Assembly: GCA_025464125.1 (NCBI GenBank)
Contig: JAODLU010000154.1
Span: forward strand, 1 to 10,670
DNA: 10,670 bases
Origin: Microbacteriaceae bacterium
Lineage (GTDB): Bacteria; Actinomycetota; Actinomycetes; Actinomycetales; Microbacteriaceae
Direction: 5' to 3'
Shown here: positions 1-5,743 of the stretch, piece after piece
Numbering within the stretch: position 1 is the first letter of the stretch
Layout of the letters: the number at the start of each line of letters is the position of its first letter
The notes under the pieces: generated by a model
The model's input: the letters and a program-made list of their open reading frames with translations, nothing else
What the model was told of the DNA's origin: nothing
Database searches by the model: none
Position numbers and translations under genes: made by a program

Positions 1-2
1 TT

Positions 3-19
3 AAGGCCGCTGGCCTTTT
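3..19 (+). terminator. Short hairpin with T tail, possible terminator
   Basis: A perfect 6-bp inverted repeat (AAGGCC, 3-nt loop, GGCCTT) is followed by two more T residues, so the plus-strand transcript would end in a short GC stem plus four U. It may terminate a plus-strand gene lying to the left of the window. On the minus strand it lies about 80 bp past the stop of the flavin monooxygenase, but the T run there is only two bases. The stem is short and the window edge hides the context, so the call is weak. Confidence 0.3.
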
Positions 20-99
20 AAGGCGCCCCCGCCCCTGCGGCGCCCACACTCCGGCGCCGTACACGCCGTGTCACAGCCCGCGTGCCTAAGAACCGAGAG

Positions 100-1131
100 T
101 CAGCGCCTGACCTTGTTGGCACTGTCCCACTCGCGGCGCAGCACCGGCAACACCTCTGAACCCAGCAGTTCGAGTTGCTCGAGCACGATCTCGATCGGGA
201 TGCCGCCCCCATCCACCAGGAACAGCTGGCGCTGGTAGCTGCCGTAGTACTCGCGCATGGTCAGGTACTTGTCGATGATCTGCTGGGGGCTGCCGACGGC
301 GAGCGCCGTGGCATCCATCGCCTGCTCCAGCGACCCGATGTTCTCGTAGATGCCCATGTTGGCGTAGTGCGGTCGGTACTCGGCGATCGCGTCCTGCGAG
401 CGAGCCCGCACGAAGGCCTGTCCGCCGGCGCCGACTATTGCGGTATCCGCTGGCCCGTGCCCGTAATGCTCGAACCGCTCCCGATAGAAGTTGACCAGGC
501 GTTCGAAATGCGACATGTGCATGAACAGGTTGTTGGCGAAGAACCCGTCGCCATAGAAGGCTGCCTGTTCGGCGATCTCAGGCGAACGAATGCTGCCGTG
601 CCAGACGAATGGCGGGGAGTCGTCGAGCGGCCGCGGCGTTGAGGTGAAGCCACGAAGCGGTGTGCGAAAGCGGCCCTCCCAGTCCACGGCCTCCTCGCGC
701 CAGAGCCGATGCAGCAACGCGTAGTTCTCGATGGCCAGGGCGATGCCGTCTCGCAGGTCCTTGCCGAACCACGGGTACACCTCTGCGGTGTTGCCGCGGC
801 CGAGCATGAGGTCCAGGCGGCCGCCGGATAGGTGCTGCAGCATCGCATAGTCTTCCGCGATCTTCACCGGGTCGTTCGTGGTGATGAGCGTGGTCGAGGT
901 GCTGAGCTTCAGTGTCGAGGTCTGGCCGGCGATGTAGCCGAGGATCGTGGTCGGCGAACTCGGCACGAAGGGCGGGTTGTGGTGCTCACCGATCGCGAAG
1001 ACCTCGAAGCCCACCTCTTCTGCCTTGCCGGCGATCGCGACGATGTCCATCAGGCGACTGTGCTCGGTGGCCGGGTTGGAGCGAGCTGGCGTCACATCTC
1101 CCACACTGAAGATGCCGAACTCGACACTCAT
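100..1131 (-). CDS. LLM-class flavin-dependent monooxygenase, CE1758-like
   Basis: This is a 343-residue luciferase-like (LLM) flavin oxidoreductase, a TIM-barrel enzyme that uses reduced FMN and O2 to oxidise an unknown organic substrate in the cytoplasm. Seen in the sequence: N-terminal FGIFSVGDVTP (5-15), GEHHNPPFVPSSP (48-60), STSTTLITTNDPVKIAED (77-94), GRGNTAEVYPWFG (111-123) and WHGSIRSPEIAEQAA (177-191). From memory these match the CE1758 family of corynebacteria and relatives, whose members are usually encoded beside an FMN reductase partner (CE1759 family). No such partner is in the window, though one could lie just beyond position 1. I chose the ATG at 1131 because family proteins begin at this point. 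An upstream ATG at 1221 would add 30 low-complexity residues and overlap the divergent MarR gene. No clear ribosome binding site precedes 1131. The substrate is unknown. Confidence 0.9.
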   Translation of the reverse strand: MSVEFGIFSVGDVTPARSNPATEHSRLMDIVAIAGKAEEVGFEVFAIGEHHNPPFVPSSPTTILGYIAGQTSTLKLSTSTTLITTNDPVKIAEDYAMLQHLSGGRLDLMLGRGNTAEVYPWFGKDLRDGIALAIENYALLHRLWREEAVDWEGRFRTPLRGFTSTPRPLDDSPPFVWHGSIRSPEIAEQAAFYGDGFFANNLFMHMSHFERLVNFYRERFEHYGHGPADTAIVGAGGQAFVRARSQDAIAEYRPHYANMGIYENIGSLEQAMDATALAVGSPQQIIDKYLTMREYYGSYQRQLFLVDGGGIPIEIVLEQLELLGSEVLPVLRREWDSANKVRR

Positions 1132-1209
1132 CGTGCCCAGCCAGCCTGCGCGCCACCGAGCGGTCTTCCCGCATCTCCGTAGAGTGAACTGAGGCCGGAA
1201 GGGGTCACC
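1132..1209. promoter_or_regulatory. Divergent control region between monooxygenase and marR-type gene
   Basis: This 78-bp gap separates two divergent starts and must hold both promoters. A TANNNT-type -10 candidate for the MarR gene, TAGAGT, is at 1180-1185, without a convincing -35. A strong ribosome binding site, GGAAGGGG, is at 1197-1204, five bases before the MarR ATG. A small palindrome, ACCG-AG-CGGT, is at 1155-1164 and could be part of a MarR operator, but its arms are only 4 bp. The regulatory role is inferred from layout; MarR proteins commonly repress themselves and a divergent neighbour. Confidence 0.4.
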
Positions 1210-1656
1210 ATGAGCGAGCACGGCGATGCGGTAGTCGCTTGGGAAGCGCTGTTCCGGGCCCAGGTCTCAGTGATGCGCTACCTCAATTCGGAGTTTCCCG
1301 TCGGCGAGCTCTCGCTGAACGAATACGACGTGCTCTTCAACCTATCCCAGCAGCCGGAACGACGTTTGCGCATGCGTGGACTGAACCAGCACCTGCTCAT
1401 CACCCAGCCGAGCGTGAGCCGCCTGGTCGACAGGCTGGCGGCCCGCGCGCTCGTGGAAAAGGTGGATGACCCAGCCGATGCGCGCGGTGTCATCGTGCAC
1501 CTCACCGACGCTGGGTTCGCGCTATTCCGCAAGGTCGCGCAGGGCCACATGGCCTCTATACGCACGCGGGTAGGCGGGGCGCTGAATGCCGACGAACTCG
1601 ACACTCTGACCGATCTCTGCACGAGACTGCGGTTGCATCCGGAGCCTGCGGGCTGA
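1210..1656 (+). CDS. MarR-family transcriptional regulator
   Basis: This 148-residue protein is a typical-length MarR winged-helix regulator, expected to act as a dimer that releases DNA on binding a small phenolic or oxidative ligand. Visible parts are an N-terminal dimerisation helix with LSLNEYDVLFNLSQ (35-47), a helix-turn-helix with recognition helix TQPSVSRLVDRLAARALV (65-82), and a wing with the hallmark DPADARGVIVHLTDAG (87-102), which contains the DxR(G) pattern of the family. The start is set by ATG 1210 with GGAAGGGG five bases upstream. It is divergent from the LLM monooxygenase, its most likely target. A photolyase begins 30 bp after its stop on the same strand, so the two may share a transcript. 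No reactive cysteine of the OhrR type is seen near the N-terminus. The ligand cannot be told. Confidence 0.92.
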   Translation: MSEHGDAVVAWEALFRAQVSVMRYLNSEFPVGELSLNEYDVLFNLSQQPERRLRMRGLNQHLLITQPSVSRLVDRLAARALVEKVDDPADARGVIVHLTDAGFALFRKVAQGHMASIRTRVGGALNADELDTLTDLCTRLRLHPEPAG

Positions 1657-1686
1657 GCCTTCGGCTGGCTGGAAACCGCGCGTACT

Positions 1687-3060
1687 GTGTGCCCGGTGAG
1701 TGCATCCGAGGGCCCGAGTATCGTCTGGCTGCGTGACGATCTGCGGGTGCAGGACAACCCGGCGCTGGCCGCCGCTGCGAAGCGGGGTGAGCCCGTCGTG
1801 GTGCTTTTCGTGCTCGACGAGGAGACGTCGGGCATCCGTCCCCTCGGTGGTGCGAGCCGGTGGTGGCTGCACAACAGCCTGGCCTCGCTCGCCAAATCAA
1901 TCGACGATCTTGGTGCGTCCCTGGTGCTGCGACGGGGTGCTGCCGCAGACGTAATACCGGCGTTCGTCGATGAGGTGGGTGCTGGCGCGATCTTCTGGAA
2001 CCGTCGTTACGGAGGCGCCCAGCGGGAGGTGGATGCCTCGCTAAAAAGCTCCCTGCGTGAGCGCGGCCTCGACGTACAGAGCTTCCATGCGAACGTGTTG
2101 CATGAACCGTGGACTGTGCTCACCGGTGCCGGAACCCCGTTCCAGGTCTTCACGCCATATTGGAAAGCTTCTCTGGCTCTCGGTGATCCGCGCAAGCCAC
2201 TCGCAGCGCCGAAATCGCTGCACGGTGTGCCGAAGGTTGGCAGCGACGAGCTCGACGAATGGCAGCTGCTGCCCACCCGACCGGACTGGGCGGAGGGGCT
2301 GCGCGAGGCCTGGACCCCCGGTGAGCGGGCTGCTCACGATCGGCTCGAGCACTTTGTCAGCACCGATCTCCACGACTATGCCGACGGTCGCGACCACCCG
2401 TCGGAGGACGGCACGTCGCACATGTCGCCCAGCCTTCGCTTCGGCGAGATCAGTCCATTCCAGCTGTGGCACCGCCTGCGCGGGGTAACCGGCGGCCCGG
2501 CATACCTGCGGGAGGTGGGCTGGCGCGACTTCAACTGGAACATCCTCTTCCACCAGCCTGACCTGCACGAGACGAACGTGCACCGCGAGTTCGACGCCTT
2601 TCCGTGGGAGAAGCCGTCAGCCAAAGACCTGAAGGCCTGGCAGCAGGGAAACACCGGCATCCCGCTCGTCGACGCAGGTATGCGGCAGCTGTGGCGCACG
2701 GGCTATATGCACAATCGCGTGCGCATGGTCGCGGCCTCGTTCTTGATCAAAAACATGCTGGTGGACTGGCGCGTCGGCGAGAGCTGGTTCTGGGACACCC
2801 TGGTCGACGCAGATGAGGCCAATAATCCCGCCAACTGGCAGTGGGTCGCGGGGTCTGGGGCAGATGCCGCCCCTTACTTCCGCGTCTTCAATCCCGAGTT
2901 GCAGGCGCAGAAGTTCGACGCTCACGGCGACTACCAGCGCAGGTGGGTGCCTGAGCTTGGCACTGATGAGTACCCGGAGCCGATCGTCGACCTGAAGGAG
3001 TCCCGCGCTGACGCCCTCCGCGCGTACGAACTCGTCAGGCAGTCGGGCGGGCGCCGATAG
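1687..3060 (+). CDS. phr: Deoxyribodipyrimidine photo-lyase (class I CPD photolyase)
   Basis: This enzyme repairs UV-induced cyclobutane pyrimidine dimers using blue light, FADH- and an antenna chromophore. The 457 residues are close to the family norm. The N-terminal antenna domain opens with SIVWLRDDLRVQDNPAL (11-27). The FAD domain occupies about 200-455 and shows SHMSPSLRFGEIS (244-256), GYMHNRVRM (339-347) and the block 379-403 with NWQW and APYFRVFNP. The three tryptophans of the E. coli electron-transfer chain (W306, W359, W382) have spacing-matched counterparts at W307, W361 and W384, so light activation should work. The start is uncertain: GTG 1687 has GGAAA 11 bases upstream, while GTG 1696 would remove only three residues. 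The gene follows the MarR gene by 30 bp, and its last 26 bp overlap the end of the convergent kinase gene. Confidence 0.95.
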   Translation: MCPVSASEGPSIVWLRDDLRVQDNPALAAAAKRGEPVVVLFVLDEETSGIRPLGGASRWWLHNSLASLAKSIDDLGASLVLRRGAAADVIPAFVDEVGAGAIFWNRRYGGAQREVDASLKSSLRERGLDVQSFHANVLHEPWTVLTGAGTPFQVFTPYWKASLALGDPRKPLAAPKSLHGVPKVGSDELDEWQLLPTRPDWAEGLREAWTPGERAAHDRLEHFVSTDLHDYADGRDHPSEDGTSHMSPSLRFGEISPFQLWHRLRGVTGGPAYLREVGWRDFNWNILFHQPDLHETNVHREFDAFPWEKPSAKDLKAWQQGNTGIPLVDAGMRQLWRTGYMHNRVRMVAASFLIKNMLVDWRVGESWFWDTLVDADEANNPANWQWVAGSGADAAPYFRVFNPELQAQKFDAHGDYQRRWVPELGTDEYPEPIVDLKESRADALRAYELVRQSGGRR

Positions 3061-3925
3061 TCGAGACGGCCAGCGCACCCGTTGCCACACCCGCGGCCAC
3101 TGCGGCGAGCTCATCGCCGGTCAGCACCCATTCGGCGAGAAAGCCGGCCGCGAACGCGTCTCCGGCACCGGTCGGGTCAACAACCTTTGCGGCAATGGAG
3201 TCGACAATGGCGAGCGGATGCCCGCGCCGCGCCAGAACCACCCCGTCGGTGTCGAGTGTCAGCGCCACAACACGGAACTGCTCGAGCAGTGCCTCGGCGA
3301 CGGATTCAGCGTGCACGAGCCCGGTGAGCAGGCGCCCCTCTTCCAGGTTCGGGAAGATGATGCTCGCGCCGTGTACTGCGGCGAGAAACCTGTCGACGCC
3401 GAAGTCGGCGATGAATCCAGCCGAGCCCGGGTCGACCGAGACCTGCACACCGCGGGCGGCGGCCCGCTGCAACAGGCGCCGCGCTGCGCTGTCGTCTGGC
3501 CGACCGAAAAGGCTGTAGCCCGTGAAATGAAGGAGGGCTGCTGAATCGAGCAGCGAGTCGGGGACCGCATCCGGCGACATCGCCGCGTTGGCTCCCGTCT
3601 GCGTGAGCATGGTGCGCTGCTCGCCCTGCACGATCACGACGATCGCGCCGGTCGGCAGGGACTCATCGCCGACCAGATGGGACGTGACACCGGCAGCAGA
3701 AAGGTAGTCGCTGTGCCTGGCGACGTCGGCAGAGCCGACCACTCCGACGAAGTCGACCGCAGCCCCCAGCGTGCCCATCCACGCCGCGACGTTCGCGGCG
3801 GACCCACCGGGCATCGTGCGGATCGAGGAGACCGTGTCGGTGTCCGCACGAATCTCGCCGGACGGGATGACGACCACATCGTCGATCACGTCACCGAAGA
3901 CGACGATGCGACCTGCGCTACTCAC
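3035..3925 (-). CDS. psuK: PfkB-family carbohydrate kinase, probable pseudouridine kinase
   Basis: This ribokinase-fold sugar kinase transfers ATP phosphate to a sugar hydroxyl. The N-terminal PfkB signature PGGSAANVAAW is at 39-49 and the C-terminal signature DPTGAGDAFAAGF is at 250-262, with the expected catalytic Asp at 256. The length is 296 residues from GTG 3925. Because psuG lies directly upstream, the likely substrate is pseudouridine, giving pseudouridine 5'-phosphate for PsuG. The family alone would not tell this from ribokinase or an adenosine-type kinase. The start is a choice: GTG 3925 sits 5 bp after the psuG stop and puts SAGRIVVFGDVIDD at the N-terminus as in relatives, whereas ATG 3955 adds ten residues and overlaps psuG by 25 bp. 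Neither has a clear ribosome binding site, which fits translational coupling to psuG. The 3' end overlaps the convergent photolyase gene by 26 bp. Confidence 0.85.
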   Translation of the reverse strand: MSSAGRIVVFGDVIDDVVVIPSGEIRADTDTVSSIRTMPGGSAANVAAWMGTLGAAVDFVGVVGSADVARHSDYLSAAGVTSHLVGDESLPTGAIVVIVQGEQRTMLTQTGANAAMSPDAVPDSLLDSAALLHFTGYSLFGRPDDSAARRLLQRAAARGVQVSVDPGSAGFIADFGVDRFLAAVHGASIIFPNLEEGRLLTGLVHAESVAEALLEQFRVVALTLDTDGVVLARRGHPLAIVDSIAAKVVDPTGAGDAFAAGFLAEWVLTGDELAAVAAGVATGALAVSTIGARPTA

Positions 3926-3930
3926 GCGGC

Positions 3931-4848
3931 TCAGGCACGCTGCAGCGCCGACCATTCGGTGGCGATGGATGCCGCGAGCCGCACGTTGTTGCGGGCGAGG
4001 TCGAGGTTCACTTCCAGGCTGCGACCGTCCGAGGCGTTCACAATGTAGCCGAGCAGGAAAGGGGTCACAGCCTTGCCGTGCATCCCGGCCTCGTCAGCTG
4101 CAGCCAGCGCCTCGAGCAGCACGCGGTCGTGCTCAGTCGGATCCCACTGCTGCTCGAGCGGGATGGGATTGGCAACGACGATGCCCTGGCCGTGACCGAG
4201 AGCGTCCTGGCTTCGCATGATTGCCGCAACCTGCGCCGCGGAATCCACCGACCAGTCGATGGTGTGAGCGGATTCGGTGAGCCAGAAGCTGGGGAAGATG
4301 TTCGTGCGGTAGCCGACGACGGGCACGCTGAGTGTCTCGAGGCGCTCGAGAGTTGCGGCGATGTCGAGCACGGACTTGACGCCAGCGCAGACAACCGTGA
4401 CCGGCGTGACCGCGATGGTCGACAGGTCTGCGGACTCGTCGAAGGTGAGGTTCGCGCCGCGGTGCACTCCGCCGAGGCCGCCGGTTGCGAAGACCCTGAC
4501 ACCCGCCAGTGATGCGAGGTGCGCGGTTGCAGCTACCGTCGTTGCGCCGGATGCCCCGCTCGCCGCCAGCACCGGAATGTCTCGCACGCTCGCCTTGACG
4601 AGCTCCTCTTCCGCGATGCGGCGCACGCCCTCAGCGTCGAGTCCGATCTGCGGAACACCATCGAGGATCGCGATGGTCGCTGGGGTTACCCCCGCCTCGA
4701 GCAGGATGCTTTCGAACTCCTGCGCTGCCTCGTGATTGCGTGGGCGGGGCAGGCCGTGGGAAATGATGGTCGATTCGAGAGCGACAATCGGCGTCTTGTT
4801 TTCGAGAGCGGTGGCGACGGCATCGGAGACCGTGAAGGGAAAATTCAT
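3931..4848 (-). CDS. psuG: Pseudouridine-5'-phosphate glycosidase
   Basis: PsuG reversibly splits pseudouridine 5'-phosphate into uracil and ribose 5-phosphate, breaking a C-C glycosidic bond, and lets the cell salvage the modified base from RNA turnover. The 305 residues agree with about 312 in E. coli YeiN/PsuG. Conserved blocks are VALESTIISHGLPRP (22-36), ASGASGATTVAAT (97-109), ATGGLGGVHRGA (121-132), CAGVKSVLDI (154-163) and YRTNIFPSFWL (180-190). Recalling the E. coli active site, E25, K85, D141, K158 and N281 fall at a constant offset from E31, K93, D149, K166 and N289, so the protein should be active; K158 would form the Schiff base with the ribose. I chose ATG 4848 by family length; ATG 4941 would add 31 unrelated residues reaching into the GntR gene. 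The psuK-type kinase follows at once. No pseudouridine transporter is seen in the window. Confidence 0.95.
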   Translation of the reverse strand: MNFPFTVSDAVATALENKTPIVALESTIISHGLPRPRNHEAAQEFESILLEAGVTPATIAILDGVPQIGLDAEGVRRIAEEELVKASVRDIPVLAASGASGATTVAATAHLASLAGVRVFATGGLGGVHRGANLTFDESADLSTIAVTPVTVVCAGVKSVLDIAATLERLETLSVPVVGYRTNIFPSFWLTESAHTIDWSVDSAAQVAAIMRSQDALGHGQGIVVANPIPLEQQWDPTEHDRVLLEALAAADEAGMHGKAVTPFLLGYIVNASDGRSLEVNLDLARNNVRLAASIATEWSALQRA

Positions 4849-4906
4849 AGTCCGCCAGTTTAGCGGGAGCGGCGGTCGGGCAAGCAGCGGACCGGGGCCA
4901 GCTGCC
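4849..4906 (-). promoter_or_regulatory. Possible psuG promoter, leaderless or near-leaderless
   Basis: The 58-bp gap between the GntR stop and the psuG start contains, on the minus strand, TAAACT at 4862-4857, a good TANNNT -10 box eight bases from the psuG ATG. TTGCCC at 4883-4878 could be a -35, though its 15-bp spacer is short. A transcript from this box would begin at or next to the ATG, and psuG has no clear Shine-Dalgarno sequence. A leaderless psuGK mRNA is therefore plausible; read-through from the GntR gene is the alternative. Confidence 0.35.
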
Positions 4907-5614
4907 TCAGAGGAGCGAGGCGCCGGACGCCTCCCGCACAAGACCGCTCTCGAGGATCACCCGCGCGGTGGTTTCGTAGTGCTTGCGCAGCAGTGCCGCG
5001 ACCCGTGGCGCATCGCGATCGAGGGCAGCGGCGAGAATCGCAGCGTGCTCCTTCTCTACATTGCGCACGGCGGCGGCCCTGGAGGGCGCCGCCCAACGGC
5101 GGTACAGGTCGGTGGAGTCCGAGAGATAACTGGAGAAGTCGATCAGCACGGGAACCCCGCACGCCTCGATCAGCTTGGAGTGGAAGGCGCGGTGAACATC
5201 GCTCCAGGCCTCCGCGACGTGCTCAGGGTCATTTGGTCCGCGTCGCGGGGTGCGGGAGAGCTGGTGATGGGCCGCGATCAGTTCCGACTCCCAGGTGATG
5301 TCGCCCCTCTCCACTGCGAGCTCGACCGCGTGGGCTTCAGTGCGGCAGCGCACCTCGGTGAGGTCGCTCAACTCGTGGGTCGAGAGCAGTGGCACGAAGA
5401 ATCCGAGGTTGGGTTTCACGACGATCAGCTTCTCGCCGGCGAGCCTGGTCAGGGCTTCACGGATGACGGTGGTGCTCGTTTCGTAGAGCTCGGCGAGCAC
5501 GGCTGGCATGAGCTTTTCGCCCGGCACCCAGCGGCCGGCGACGAGTTCTTTGCGAATGTGCTCGTGCGCTCCCCTGCCACGTGCCAGTAGCTTGGAGGTC
5601 TCGGCCATGTCCAT
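4907..5614 (-). CDS. GntR-family regulator with FCD ligand domain
   Basis: This 235-residue FadR-subfamily regulator has a winged helix-turn-helix at about 16-78, with PGEKLMPAVLAELYETS (31-47), TTVIREALTRLAGEKLI (48-64) and wing VVKPNLGFFV (65-74). An all-helical FCD domain follows at about 85-222. FCD proteins bind small carboxylic acids, often through a metal held by one Asp or His and three His. Here H141 and H145 (VHRAFHSKL), H190 (EKEHAAIL) and H212 (KHYET) are candidates. The pattern with His in place of the first Asp, followed by IEACG, recalls the CsiR-like branch. The gene is divergent from the ring-cleavage operon and lies just upstream of psuGK on the same strand, so it could control either or both. 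The divergent operon with a palindrome between is the more usual target. No ribosome binding site is seen before ATG 5614; a TATATT box 17 bases upstream implies a very short leader. Confidence 0.92.
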   Translation of the reverse strand: MDMAETSKLLARGRGAHEHIRKELVAGRWVPGEKLMPAVLAELYETSTTVIREALTRLAGEKLIVVKPNLGFFVPLLSTHELSDLTEVRCRTEAHAVELAVERGDITWESELIAAHHQLSRTPRRGPNDPEHVAEAWSDVHRAFHSKLIEACGVPVLIDFSSYLSDSTDLYRRWAAPSRAAAVRNVEKEHAAILAAALDRDAPRVAALLRKHYETTARVILESGLVREASGASLL

Positions 5615-5743
5615 AGTGTAGCCGCGCGCGAATATACTGCAGCAATAGGGGCAGAATATATGATCGCTTGACGTATGGATTCTGACTGACCAAGCTTTAC
5701 CTGAGATCCGGCAATGCAGCCGGCAGCCGTGGAGGTACGCGCA
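5615..5743. promoter_or_regulatory. Divergent promoter/operator region of GntR gene and catabolic operon
   Basis: This 129-bp region is conspicuously AT-rich around 5631-5664. An imperfect inverted repeat has arms AATATACTGC (5631-5640) and GCAGAATATA (5651-5660), matching at 8 of 10 positions, with centres 20 bp apart, about two helical turns. Each arm contains TATATT on the minus strand, usable as a -10 box for the GntR gene. On the plus strand TTGACG (5668-5673) is a good -35 look-alike, but no clear -10 stands 17 bp after it; TATGAT (5659-5664) is a -10 look-alike without a -35. A 5-bp hairpin, CCGGC/GCCGG (5708-5723), precedes the ribosome binding site GGAGG (5731-5735). That site fixes ATG 5744 as the operon's first start. 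Confidence 0.55.

Noticed and set aside
22..58. Three copies of GGCGCC at 22, 39 and 53
   Set aside because: A short self-palindrome in very GC-rich DNA with irregular spacing; it is expected by chance and has no array structure.
18..212. 64-codon minus-strand frame overlapping the end of the LLM gene
   Set aside because: It is Ser/Arg/Cys-rich, out of frame with the real gene and has no ribosome binding site; treated as a shadow.
1132..1221. N-terminal extension of the LLM monooxygenase to ATG 1221
   Set aside because: The 30 added residues are Arg/Trp-rich and unlike the family. The start would lie inside the divergent MarR gene.
1656..1666. Small hairpin AGCC-TTC-GGCT after the MarR stop
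   Set aside because: The stem is 4 bp with no T run after it, so it is not a credible terminator between MarR and the photolyase.
4849..4941. N-terminal extension of PsuG to ATG 4941
   Set aside because: It would overlap the 3' end of the GntR gene and add 31 Pro/Arg-rich residues absent from PsuG proteins.
4736..5590. 284-codon open frame on the plus strand antisense to the GntR and psuG genes
   Set aside because: Its product is low-complexity, Gly/Arg/Ala-rich and matches no family I know. The opposite strand has clear GntR/FCD and PsuG motifs. Such long antisense frames are common in GC-rich DNA.
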